From: Candidatus Poribacteria bacterium
GTDB taxonomy: Bacteria > Poribacteria > WGA-4E > WGA-3G
Reading direction: 5' to 3'
DNA: 6,805 nt
NCBI GenBank assembly: GCA_009845505.1
Contig: VXZL01000659.1
Span: 1-6,805, forward strand
In this document: positions 1 to 6,157 of the stretch, piece by piece
Position numbering within the stretch: position 1 is the stretch's first letter
Layout of the letters: every line of letters starts with the position of its first letter
Notes under the pieces: generated by a model
The model's input: only the letters and a program-made list of their open reading frames with translations
What the model was told of the DNA's origin: nothing
Database searches by the model: none
Program-made: the position numbers and the translations under genes

Positions 1-5
1 GGAGG
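1..5 (+). promoter_or_regulatory. Shine-Dalgarno site of tsaD
   Basis: GGAGG lies 7 nt before the TTG codon at 13. This strong match supports the TTG start over the in-frame GTG at 46, which has no comparable purine run in front of it. Any promoter lies outside the window. Confidence 0.75.
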
Positions 6-12
6 CACGAAA

Positions 13-1101
13 TTGAGAAACAAGAAGCACACGTCTTTAGACGTTGTGAGTATCAGGATACTCGGCATTGATACCTCATGTGATGAAACCGCCGCTGCAG
101 TTGTTGCTGATGGCAAGGAAGTCCTCTCTAACGTCGTTGCCTCACAAGTTGAGGCGCACCAAGAATACGGCGGCATTGTCCCAGAACTCGCATCGCGTAA
201 ACACATCGAAGCCATTAACTACATTGTTCATCGGGCGTTGGCAGAAGCAGGTGTCACATTTAAAGATTTAGAAGCGATAGCAGTGACAAACCGCCCCGGC
301 TTAATTGGCGCATTGTTGGTCGGGGTTGCAGCGGCAAAGAGTCTCGCCTATTGCCACAACCTACCCCTGCTCGGTATTAATCATATAGAAGGACATATCT
401 ACGCCAATCAGATGGTGCATGATACGCTTCCGTTTCCACATATCTGCCTCACAGTTTCTGGCGGGCATACCCTACTGGTGGAAGTTCACGAGGGATGGCG
501 ATACGAGGTATTGGGAAGCACGCAAGACGATGCTGCCGGTGAAGTCTACGACAAGGTGGCGAAGTATCTCGGACTCGGCTTTCCGGGGGGTAAGGTCATT
601 GATGACCTCGCGCAAAAAGGGGACCCGACGACGATAAAATTCCCCAGACCGTTGCGAAGTAGTGGAGACTACCAATTTAGTTTTAGCGGGATCAAAACCT
701 CAGTACGTTATTTTGTAGAGAAGGCACGACGCGCCGGCGTGCTTGTTGAAGATGGACAAGAGGATGCTAAGGATATAAGTCCTGATATGGTGACCATTGA
801 GGACATCGCTGCCAGTTTTCAGGCTGCTGTTGTTGATGTGCTTGTTTACAAGTCAGTCCGTGCGGCGAAATCCACAGGTGCGAGAGCAATAACGTTAACC
901 GGTGGCGTTGCCGCAAACAGTCAGCTTCGCATTTCACTGAAGACTGCTGCCGCGGAGATCGGTGCCGAAGTCTATTACCCACCCATGAATCTGTGTACAG
1001 ATAATGGAGCGATGATTGCAGGGATCGCTTATCAGAAATATCAGCAAGGACTGCGGGACGGGCTTTCTCTGAATGCTACGCCGAACGGTGCCATTAAGTA
1101 A
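13..1101 (+). CDS. tsaD: tRNA N6-adenosine threonylcarbamoyltransferase TsaD (Kae1/Gcp family)
   Basis: TsaD transfers the threonylcarbamoyl group from threonylcarbamoyl-AMP to N6 of A37 in tRNAs that read ANN codons. It acts in the cytoplasm with TsaB and TsaE. What is seen: an N-terminal ASKHA-fold start (LGIDTSCDETAAA, about residues 17-29), the metal-binding HIEGH (124-128), the nucleotide-loop SGGHT (149-153), AGEVYDKVAKYLGLGFPGG (about 175-193), FSFSGIKTSVRYF (222-234), TGGVAANSQLR (296-306) and the C-terminal CTDNGAMIAG, whose Asp330 is the third metal ligand. At 362 residues it is slightly longer than usual (about 330-350), because the TTG start adds about 12 residues before the conserved core. 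In the motif that is often xGPGLxG, this protein has TNRPGLIG (92-99), Arg replacing Gly; this is probably natural variation. tsaC, the previous step in the pathway, is next downstream on the same strand, beyond a 230-bp gap. The family assignment is very secure. Confidence 0.97.
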   Translation: MRNKKHTSLDVVSIRILGIDTSCDETAAAVVADGKEVLSNVVASQVEAHQEYGGIVPELASRKHIEAINYIVHRALAEAGVTFKDLEAIAVTNRPGLIGALLVGVAAAKSLAYCHNLPLLGINHIEGHIYANQMVHDTLPFPHICLTVSGGHTLLVEVHEGWRYEVLGSTQDDAAGEVYDKVAKYLGLGFPGGKVIDDLAQKGDPTTIKFPRPLRSSGDYQFSFSGIKTSVRYFVEKARRAGVLVEDGQEDAKDISPDMVTIEDIAASFQAAVVDVLVYKSVRAAKSTGARAITLTGGVAANSQLRISLKTAAAEIGAEVYYPPMNLCTDNGAMIAGIAYQKYQQGLRDGLSLNATPNGAIK

Positions 1102-1134
1102 GTAGGAAAAACAAACCACGCACGCTGCGCCAAC

Positions 1135-1266
1135 CTAGTGTTCTGTCACATCTAAACTGAGAGGCAGTTTGTAGTAGGGCAATTCATTGCCCGTTCCTGA
1201 CGTGCGATAAATCGCACTACTACGAACCGGGGTTTCCCCATCATTTGAAGGTTGACAGACTACTAG
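1135..1266. mobile_element. MITE-like element with terminal inverted repeats (candidate)
   Basis: Both ends carry CTAG (1135-1138 and 1263-1266). Reading inward, the left end is CTAGTGTTCTGTCA and the reverse complement of the right end is CTAGTAGTCTGTCA: 12 of 14 bases agree, including a perfect 7-bp pair TCTGTCA (1142-1148) and TGACAGA (1253-1259). The inside is packed with short hairpins and has no coding capacity. About 130 bp, inverted ends and a TA (or CTAG) at each boundary are what is known of miniature elements mobilised by IS630/Tc1-mariner transposases, which duplicate TA. The IS family is an inference: no transposase is in the window and only one copy can be seen. It could instead be a REP-like interspersed repeat or a structured leader of tsaC. 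Confidence 0.45.
1154..1239. repeat. Cluster of four short inverted repeats, two inside an outer stem
   Basis: Perfect hairpins follow one another: AAACTG/CAGTTT (1154-1159 with 1165-1170, 5-nt loop), GGGCAAT/ATTGCCC (1177-1183 with 1186-1192), GTGCGAT/ATCGCAC (1202-1208 with 1211-1217) and GGGG/CCCC (1229-1232 with 1236-1239). GTAGTA (1171-1176) and TACTAC (1218-1223) directly abut the second and third hairpins and can pair around them, giving a three-way junction with a 9-nt linker. GTTC in that linker (1193-1196) is complementary to GAAC just outside the outer stem (1224-1227), so a pseudoknot is possible on paper. The pairings are read directly; whether they form in DNA or RNA is inference. 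Confidence 0.7.
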
Positions 1267-1285
1267 CTGCGAATTAACCCAAAAC

Positions 1286-1310
1286 CTGTCCGAAACGTAG
1301 TAGAGGACAG
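1286..1310 (+). repeat. Inverted repeat just before the tsaC ribosome binding site
   Basis: CTGTCC (1286-1291) pairs perfectly with GGACAG (1305-1310) around a 13-nt loop. The loop contains GTAGTAG, which also occurs at 1171-1177 and whose complement CTACTA(C/G) is at 1217-1223 and 1260-1266. The stem ends 3 nt before the AGGAG (1314-1318) of tsaC, so it could affect translation or mRNA stability. There is no T-run, so it is not an intrinsic terminator. The effect is inferred. Confidence 0.4.
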
Positions 1311-1331
1311 CCCAGGAGTACATAGTTAAAA

Positions 1332-1943
1332 ATGGAAGCTGATGTGTGTTTTGAAGCCGTCCAATGTCTGAAATCAGGGGGTATTATCGCCATTCCGACC
1401 GATACGGTCTACGGCTTGGCAGCGGATCCGTTTAATCCCGATGCTGTGCAAAGACTCTACACTGTGAAGGGACGCCCCGATGGGAAACCAATCCCGCTTG
1501 TTCTCAGTTCGGTTGCCGATGTTCACCGTGTTTCCCAGAACTTACCCGAATTCTACTTTCATCTCACAGATCGCTTTTGGCCCGGTGGTTTGACTATCGT
1601 CATTGAGGCAAAGGATCTGCTTCCGGTGTTGACGGCGGGTGGTAACACTGTTGGGGTACGTATTCCTGACAATCCGCTGCTTCTGCAAATCCTCCGCACG
1701 TTTGGCGGTCCCGCGGCGATAACAAGCGCGAACCTTTCCGGCGAACCACCAGCCACCTCCCCTGAAGAAATCGGTGAAGAACTCGCATCACGAATTGATA
1801 TGATAGTTGATGGCGGCAAGACACCGGGACCCGTTCCATCTACAGTCTACGATATTTCTGTCTCACCGCCCGTCATCCGAAGACACGGCGTGATCTCGGA
1901 AGAAACACTCACTCAGGAGTTCGCGTGCTACAACAAGCCTTAA
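1332..1943 (+). CDS. tsaC: L-threonylcarbamoyladenylate synthase, single YrdC-domain type (TsaC)
   Basis: This enzyme makes L-threonylcarbamoyl-AMP from threonine, bicarbonate and ATP, the donor used by TsaD for tRNA t6A37. What is seen: the YrdC core with PTDTVYGL (22-29), KGRPDGKPIPL (46-56, the basic substrate-binding stretch), WPGGLT (83-88), VGVRIPDNP (107-115), TSANLSG (131-137) and PSTVYDI (169-175). The length of 203 residues fits a lone YrdC domain; Sua5 proteins carry an additional C-terminal domain and are about 340 residues, so TsaC is the better name. The start is ATG, with AGGAG (1314-1318) 13 nt upstream, a rather long spacing; a stop codon lies in frame at 1323-1325, so no longer version exists. 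It follows tsaD and overlaps the next gene by 19 nt, so the pair is probably co-translated. The assignment is secure. Confidence 0.95.
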   Translation: MEADVCFEAVQCLKSGGIIAIPTDTVYGLAADPFNPDAVQRLYTVKGRPDGKPIPLVLSSVADVHRVSQNLPEFYFHLTDRFWPGGLTIVIEAKDLLPVLTAGGNTVGVRIPDNPLLLQILRTFGGPAAITSANLSGEPPATSPEEIGEELASRIDMIVDGGKTPGPVPSTVYDISVSPPVIRRHGVISEETLTQEFACYNKP

Positions 1944-2509
1944 AACAGCTCCTTCAATTCTTAGCCACTCCAACGGGACAGTGGGTACTCCTCGGCTTAA
2001 TTAGTTTTGTAGTATTGGCGATCCTTTATAATAAGAAAAAACAAATTCCGGGTTTGACGGTAGAGGTTATCCCTGAAGATACATGGTTTATCAACCGGGA
2101 CGACAACCATCGTCTTGCCATCATTGTGTCTTTACATCTGACGAACAAATCGAGCGCGCCCATTCGGATTCGGAGGTGTAAGCTGAGCGGTTATTCACCC
2201 AAACCCCCGCCTGAAAAATTGCTTTTGCAGGGACACGATACAACTGTTGAACTTACGTATCCGACGCACGATCTTTTTGTTGACGTAGGTGGACATCCTG
2301 CTGAACACACTTCGGAGTATGTCCTTAACCCTTACACTGAACAGCGCATGTGGGTCTTCTATCGCTCTGGCATTGTGACAATGACAAATATGCTCCGCGC
2401 ACCGATTGTCCTTAGAGATATAAACGGGAAGCGGAAGTCTATCCAAATTGCAGTGCCTCGCAATATGGACCAGATTCAACTTTATCGCGAGGCAGCAATG
2501 CGTTGGTAA
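1925..2509 (+). CDS. Hypothetical protein with one N-terminal membrane segment
   Basis: I do not recognise this family. The 194-residue protein has a short amphipathic-looking N-terminus, one strongly hydrophobic stretch (about residues 20-36) and then NKKK. The basic cluster after the hydrophobic stretch suggests by the positive-inside rule that the C-terminal part faces the cytoplasm, but this is uncertain. Residues about 43-180 alternate hydrophobic and polar residues (LAIIVSLHLTNKSSAPIRI, 64-82, then RMWVFYRSGIVTMTN, 141-155), as in a beta-sandwich; there are no catalytic motifs I can name. The start is GTG with AGGAG (1915-1919) 5 nt before it, inside the tsaC end, so translational coupling to tsaC is likely. 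Its stop codon is separated by one base from the stop of the opposing dehydrogenase gene. A link to tRNA modification is suggested only by position. Confidence 0.8.
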   Translation: MLQQALKQLLQFLATPTGQWVLLGLISFVVLAILYNKKKQIPGLTVEVIPEDTWFINRDDNHRLAIIVSLHLTNKSSAPIRIRRCKLSGYSPKPPPEKLLLQGHDTTVELTYPTHDLFVDVGGHPAEHTSEYVLNPYTEQRMWVFYRSGIVTMTNMLRAPIVLRDINGKRKSIQIAVPRNMDQIQLYREAAMRW

Positions 2510-2510
2510 T

Positions 2511-3554
2511 TTAGGCAAGTTCGCTCATCTTGACGGATCTACCACCCGCTTCTGCGGACATGTCTGCAGCGAAGACAACCCGATGTGACTCAAATGCCGT
2601 GTCGAAATCAGTCAACGGCATCGGGTCGTTTTTCCCAATGCTATCTACAAATGCTTGGAATTGTGGTTCGTATGGATGGTCGCTGACATCTCCTGAGTCG
2701 ATGAGTGACGTTTCAAGTGTACTCCACTTACTCTTATCCATCCCTTTGAGTTTTGCTGAGTAGATGCGGTTATCAAGCAAACTTCCTTCACTGCCGACGA
2801 GGTGGATGTGGAAGTAGTAGGGTTGTAAGCAATCGACACAGGAGGTGACTTTTCCAATCTTTCCGTCCCCTTCAAACTTGAGAAGACTGACGCTTGTTGT
2901 CTTATATTCGTAGGGTTGGAAAGCTGCACCAGTAGATTGTGTATGATAACTGGTTACCTCTTCCACTGTTCCATCCATAAAGAAGAGAAGCGCGTCAAGG
3001 GCATGACATCCGGCTGTCAGTAAAGTGCTGCCCCCAAAATCTTTTTTGATGTTCCATTCGTATTGCCCGTACCAAGGTCCAATGCCGTGGTAATAATCGA
3101 CTTCTGCGTAGTGAAGATCACCGAGTAGACCGTTATCGATAACAGAACGGATCATTGTGAAATGCGCGCTATATCGGCACTCAAAACAGACACAAACGTT
3201 GACGCCTGCACTTTTGACGGCATCACGGATGGCTTTCGCCTCGTCATAAGTAAGGCAAATCGGCTTTTCTATGATAAGATGTTTTCCCGCCTGCGCAGCA
3301 GCGATAGCTTGTTCGGCATGAAATGGATGTGGTGTGCAAATATCAATAATATGTACGTCCGGATCTGCGAGCATTTTATCAAAATCCGTATAGGCTTTCA
3401 GCGGGGTCCCGTATGTTTCTGCTAATACAGATTCGTCATGTTCCCGGCGTGAACAGATAGCTGTAACATCTGCCCCTGTGACGTTTTTGAAAGTCTCGAT
3501 GTGGGCACCGGCTACCCAACCGAGTCCGACGATTCCAACATTTAAATTACCCAT
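2511..3554 (-). CDS. Gfo/Idh/MocA-family NAD(P)-dependent oxidoreductase
   Basis: The family oxidises or reduces hydroxyl and keto groups, mostly of sugars, inositols and their derivatives, with NAD(P); the substrate cannot be told from the sequence. What is seen in 347 residues: an N-terminal Rossmann fold with [15 protein letters not shown] (6-20), then [14 protein letters not shown] (71-84), the catalytic-lysine motif EKP (96-98) within [15 protein letters not shown], and a C-terminal mixed sheet domain. [19 protein letters not shown] (174-192) matches the family's GxHxxD site, with His184 and Asp187. Length is normal. Start: ATG at 3554-3552, with AAAGGAG (3567-3561 on this strand) 6 nt before it. 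It is the only - strand gene here and is probably transcribed alone from the region shared with guaB. There is no signal peptide, so the protein is cytoplasmic. Confidence 0.93.
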   Translation of the reverse strand: MGNLNVGIVGLGWVAGAHIETFKNVTGADVTAICSRREHDESVLAETYGTPLKAYTDFDKMLADPDVHIIDICTPHPFHAEQAIAAAQAGKHLIIEKPICLTYDEAKAIRDAVKSAGVNVCVCFECRYSAHFTMIRSVIDNGLLGDLHYAEVDYYHGIGPWYGQYEWNIKKDFGGSTLLTAGCHALDALLFFMDGTVEEVTSYHTQSTGAAFQPYEYKTTSVSLLKFEGDGKIGKVTSCVDCLQPYYFHIHLVGSEGSLLDNRIYSAKLKGMDKSKWSTLETSLIDSGDVSDHPYEPQFQAFVDSIGKNDPMPLTDFDTAFESHRVVFAADMSAEAGGRSVKMSELA

Positions 3555-3645
3555 TTCTAGCTCCTTTGAATCCGATAGATACTGCTGGGACGTGGCTTAG
3601 CAAGCCTATATTGAAGAGTCCAAGCGGTTACAAGTAAGTGAATAT

Positions 3646-3651
3646 ATTATA
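3646..3651 (-). promoter_or_regulatory. Possible -10 box for the dehydrogenase gene
   Basis: ATTATA on the + strand reads TATAAT on the - strand, about 90 nt ahead of the dehydrogenase start. The hexamer 17 bp upstream (3669-3674, TCCCTA on the - strand) is a poor -35 match. AT-rich DNA yields such hexamers by chance, so this is only a candidate. Confidence 0.3.
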
Positions 3652-3682
3652 TCACAGGTGCGGATTTTTAGGGAAAAAATGA

Positions 3683-3711
3683 TTGATATAATTTTCGTTT
3701 TCGTGTATAAT
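3683..3711 (+). promoter_or_regulatory. Sigma-70-like promoter P1 upstream of guaB
   Basis: TTGATA (3683-3688) and TATAAT (3706-3711) are separated by exactly 17 bp: 5 of 6 and 6 of 6 consensus bases. Transcription would begin near 3718, leaving a leader of about 270 nt before the guaB start. It lies about 150 bp upstream of P2, so guaB may have tandem promoters. Confidence 0.55.
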
Positions 3712-3832
3712 TAAACATAGGAAAATGGTTTCTCTGTTTTACAAAATCGGTTATGGAAGACCTATGTCTCATTTAAGAGTTTAAATCTAAAAGTAACCCT
3801 AAACCCTCTTCCTATTAGATCCAACAAATTTC

Positions 3833-3861
3833 TTGACGTGAAAAGCAAAAAGTGCTATAAT
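3833..3861 (+). promoter_or_regulatory. Strong sigma-70-like promoter P2 of guaB
   Basis: TTGACG (3833-3838, 5 of 6) and a perfect TATAAT (3856-3861) stand 17 bp apart, and TGC directly precedes the -10 box, making an extended -10 (TGnTATAAT). Expected start of transcription is near 3868, giving a guaB leader of about 120 nt. This is the best promoter in the window and suits a highly expressed housekeeping gene. Confidence 0.75.
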
Positions 3862-3975
3862 ATACGAGAAGTGTAAGGCAACGCTTTTTTTCGCGTAAAT
3901 GGACAACGTAAAAGCCTCTCAACGCTGCTCTTAGGTGCCGTTTCTGAGACTATCTTATCCGTTCTGCTCGCAATG

Positions 3976-3981
3976 AAGGAG
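3976..3981 (+). promoter_or_regulatory. Shine-Dalgarno site that sets the guaB start
   Basis: AAGGAG ends 9 nt before the ATG at 3991. The longer reading from the ATG at 3973 would put this site inside the coding region, and no purine-rich site precedes 3973. The start at 3991 is therefore preferred. Confidence 0.75.
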
Positions 3982-3990
3982 ACAATTCCG

Positions 3991-5490
3991 ATGGAGACCA
4001 AAATCTCCGATGTCTTCCCCCAAAAGTTTACAAAAGAAGGGCTAACTTTTGACGATGTTTTACTGATTCCATCTGAATCGGATGTGTTGCCGGATCAAGT
4101 GGATACGAGTACGCAATTAACGCAAAATCTTCGGTTAAACATTCCTATCTGTAGTGCACCTATGGATACTGTCACTGAATCTGCCCTTGCTATTGCGATT
4201 GCACGCGAGGGAGGCATCGGGATAATTCATTATAACTGCACTATTGATGAACAGGTGTCTGAAGTTGATCGGGTAAAACGTTCGGAAAGTGGAATGATTA
4301 CCGCACCAATTACGCTAACACAGGATAAGACGATTCGTGATGCCCTTGAAGTAACGGCGCGTTATCGTATTGGCGGAGTCCCTATTGTTACTGAAGATGG
4401 GTGCCTCGTTGGACTCATTACCAATCGTGATCTGAAGTATGAAGATAATCTTTCGCTACCAGTAACTGCTCGGATGACTCCCGGCGATAAATTGATTACC
4501 GCAGCACCCGGTATTACGCTTGATAAAGCGAAGGAGATACTTCACAGATCTCGAAAGGAAAAACTACCCATTGTAGATGAGGATCTTAAACTCTGTGGTT
4601 TGATTACTATCAAGGATATTGATAAGATCCAGATGTTTCCACAAGCCTGTAAAGACGATGCGGGCCGGTTACGGGTCGGTGCTGCTGTTGTACCGACAAC
4701 GCCTCTGGAAGATATTGATCGGTTAGTCGAGACTGGTGTAGATGTGCTCGTGTTGGATACGGCACACGGGCATTCCAAAAATGTAATCCGTTCGACAGAA
4801 TACATTAAGTCGCATTTCCCGAGTGTCGAACTTGTTTCTGGGAATGTTGTGACACCTGAAGGCACACGAAGTCTCATCGATGCTGGTGCAGATGCAGTCA
4901 AGGTAGGTGTTGGTCCTGGCTCTATTTGTACAACCCGTGTAGTTGCAGGAGTGAGTATCCCCCAAATTACGGCAATTTACGACTGTGCGCAGGAAGCTGA
5001 TAAAGCAGGGGTGCCGATTATTGCCGATGGGGGGATTCGTTACTCTGGAGACATCGCGAAAGCTATTGGAGCAGGCGCAAGTTCCGTTATGATTGGCAGT
5101 TTACTCGCCGGAACGGATGAGAGCCCGGGCGATACAGTTATCTATCAGGGTAGAACCTATAAGATGCATCGCGGAATGGGGTCATTAGGAGCGCTGCGGA
5201 AACGGATGACCCGTGCCCCAGAAGAAAGTTCGGAGGACATTTCTAAACTTGTGCCTCGTGGGATTGAAGGGCGTGTTCCGCACAAAGGAAAACTGAGTAA
5301 TTTCGTCTATCAATTGGTCGGTGGTATTCGTTCCGCTATGGGGTATTGTGGAACCCCAGATATTGAAGCGTTGCGTAGCGATAGCCAATTTGTCCGGATG
5401 TCAAGCAGTGGATACCGCGAAAGCCATCCGCACGATATTGATATCACTGAAGAAGCACCGAATTACACAGTAGCGGGTCTTACCACATAA
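3991..5490 (+). CDS. guaB: IMP dehydrogenase GuaB
   Basis: GuaB oxidises IMP to XMP with NAD+, the first committed step of guanine nucleotide synthesis, in the cytoplasm as a tetramer or octamer. From the ATG at 3991 it is 499 residues; the in-frame ATG at 3973 adds six residues but lacks a ribosome site. What is seen: [15 protein letters not shown] near the N-terminus, SAPMDTVTE (55-63), a CBS pair inserted in the barrel (about 106-216), LDTAHGHS (255-262), the catalytic-loop GPGSICTTR with Cys313, DGGIRYSGD (346-354), [12 protein letters not shown], the flap start [10 protein letters not shown] (393-402), and a normal C-terminal part with GGIRSAMGY and ESHPHDI. Odd: the flap segment that normally holds an Arg-Tyr dyad reads [10 protein letters not shown] (405-414), followed by [12 protein letters not shown] where PEGIEGRVPYKG is usual. 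GMP reductase is the alternative, but the CBS pair, RGMGSLGA and RSAMGY favour IMP dehydrogenase. Tandem promoters precede it. Confidence 0.94.
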   Translation: METKISDVFPQKFTKEGLTFDDVLLIPSESDVLPDQVDTSTQLTQNLRLNIPICSAPMDTVTESALAIAIAREGGIGIIHYNCTIDEQVSEVDRVKRSESGMITAPITLTQDKTIRDALEVTARYRIGGVPIVTEDGCLVGLITNRDLKYEDNLSLPVTARMTPGDKLITAAPGITLDKAKEILHRSRKEKLPIVDEDLKLCGLITIKDIDKIQMFPQACKDDAGRLRVGAAVVPTTPLEDIDRLVETGVDVLVLDTAHGHSKNVIRSTEYIKSHFPSVELVSGNVVTPEGTRSLIDAGADAVKVGVGPGSICTTRVVAGVSIPQITAIYDCAQEADKAGVPIIADGGIRYSGDIAKAIGAGASSVMIGSLLAGTDESPGDTVIYQGRTYKMHRGMGSLGALRKRMTRAPEESSEDISKLVPRGIEGRVPHKGKLSNFVYQLVGGIRSAMGYCGTPDIEALRSDSQFVRMSSSGYRESHPHDIDITEEAPNYTVAGLTT

Positions 5491-5501
5491 CTGTTTTTTA
5501 G

Positions 5502-5536
5502 ATATGCTTTTCACGGTGCCTTTTGTGATAGCATAT
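5502..5536 (+). repeat. Imperfect inverted repeat after guaB
   Basis: ATATGCT (5502-5508) pairs with AGCATAT (5530-5536), and inside it TCAC (5511-5514) pairs with GTGA (5525-5528). The T-run (5494-5499) lies before the hairpin, not after it, so it is not a standard intrinsic terminator for guaB. A TATAAT follows at 5542-5547 and could be a -10 box for nuoI, but no acceptable -35 is spaced from it. The function is open. Confidence 0.35.
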
Positions 5537-5600
5537 ATCTATATAATAGGATACGCACAACTCATAATTCCTTAAAATACGGAAAGGAAGCTGAAGATTT

Positions 5601-6149
5601 ATGAAAGTTAGCGAAGAGATGTCTTTTTGGGATAGACTCTATATCCCAGCGTTGATTAAGGGGATGTTTACGACGTTAAAACATATCCCTAAGAAGAAAT
5701 TAACCTACCAATATCCTGAAGATCCGAGGAGTGTGGATGAACGCAATGAACGCTATCGCGGCATTCACAAACTAACGACGACCGAGAAGGATGAAATTAA
5801 GTGTGTCGCCTGTTTTTTGTGCGCGACCGCTTGCCCTGCCGACTGTATTACTATCCAAGCAGCACCCGCCCCCGAAGGTTGGACGACCAAGGAAGGTTAT
5901 CAGCGCGAGAAGTATCCCGATGTCTTTGAAATCAATATGCTCCGTTGCATCTTTTGTGGATATTGTGTTGAGGCTTGCCCTGAGGACGCGATTCGGATGA
6001 CAGGCTTAACGCTTCCGCAGTACTTCCGTGAACGTCAAAAAGAGGGTGAAAGTCTTGGAAGTTCCCGCAGTGATTTCATTTTTGATCGCGATATGCTTGT
6101 TGCAAACAACGACATTCCGCAAGAAGGGCTGAGTGTTGAAGCACGATAA
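5601..6149 (+). CDS. nuoI: NADH-quinone oxidoreductase subunit I, 2x[4Fe-4S] (NuoI)
   Basis: NuoI sits in the peripheral arm of complex I and carries clusters N6a and N6b, passing electrons from NADH towards quinone at the cytoplasmic membrane. What is seen: two ferredoxin-type motifs with CP ends, Cys68-71-74-78 (CVACFLCATACP) and Cys116-119-122-126 (CIFCGYCVEACP), spaced as in NuoI, and RYRGIHKL (51-58) before the first, matching the family's conserved RxRGxH stretch. The 182 residues are normal. The N-terminus (about 1-30) is amphipathic, as expected for the part that lies along the membrane arm. The start is ATG; AAAGGA (5583-5588) is 12 nt upstream. Odd: no other nuo gene is beside it; guaB is upstream and a methyltransferase lies 8 nt downstream. 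It could be the sole chromosomal nuoI, split from the main cluster, or a second copy. A generic 2[4Fe-4S] ferredoxin is less likely given the length and the RYRG motif. Confidence 0.9.
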   Translation: MKVSEEMSFWDRLYIPALIKGMFTTLKHIPKKKLTYQYPEDPRSVDERNERYRGIHKLTTTEKDEIKCVACFLCATACPADCITIQAAPAPEGWTTKEGYQREKYPDVFEINMLRCIFCGYCVEACPEDAIRMTGLTLPQYFRERQKEGESLGSSRSDFIFDRDMLVANNDIPQEGLSVEAR

Positions 6150-6157
6150 GGTATCGT

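Larger units (their letters stand above)
3555..3972. other. Divergent intergenic control region between the dehydrogenase and guaB
   Basis: This 418-bp stretch is distinctly AT-rich and contains no convincing gene. It holds two + strand promoters (listed separately), a weak - strand promoter, and several inverted repeats: GGCTT/AAGCC (3594-3598 with 3602-3606) in the dehydrogenase leader, ACATAGG/CCTATGT (3715-3721 with 3761-3767, 39-nt loop) just after the first promoter, and ATTTAA/TTAAAT (3771-3776 with 3781-3786) between the two promoters. The latter two could be operator sites, but nothing identifies a regulator. CAACGCT occurs twice in the guaB leader (3879-3885 and 3920-3926). Confidence 0.6.

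Noticed and set aside
92..99. TNRPGLIG in TsaD as an inactivating change
   Set aside because: The metal ligands, SGGHT and other core motifs are intact, so family variation is more likely than loss of function.
1252..1280. TTGACA as the -35 of a promoter for tsaC
   Set aside because: With spacers of 15-18 bp the matching -10 hexamers agree with TATAAT at no more than 3 of 6 bases. TTGACA is better explained as part of the inverted end of the element.
2195..2518. 107-codon open frame antisense to the membrane-protein gene
   Set aside because: It lies wholly opposite a gene with a good ribosome site, has a Cys/His/Arg-rich composition typical of shadow frames, and shows no recognisable motif.
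3794..3807. AACCCT/AAACCCT as a telomere-like repeat
   Set aside because: There are only about two units in a bacterial promoter region; this is chance.
3868..3990. Purine-type riboswitch in the guaB leader
   Set aside because: I could not find the three-stem purine aptamer pattern or an expression platform; only weak 4-bp stems are visible.
5494..5540. Intrinsic terminator after guaB
   Set aside because: The hairpin is AT-rich and bulged, and the T-run precedes it rather than following it.
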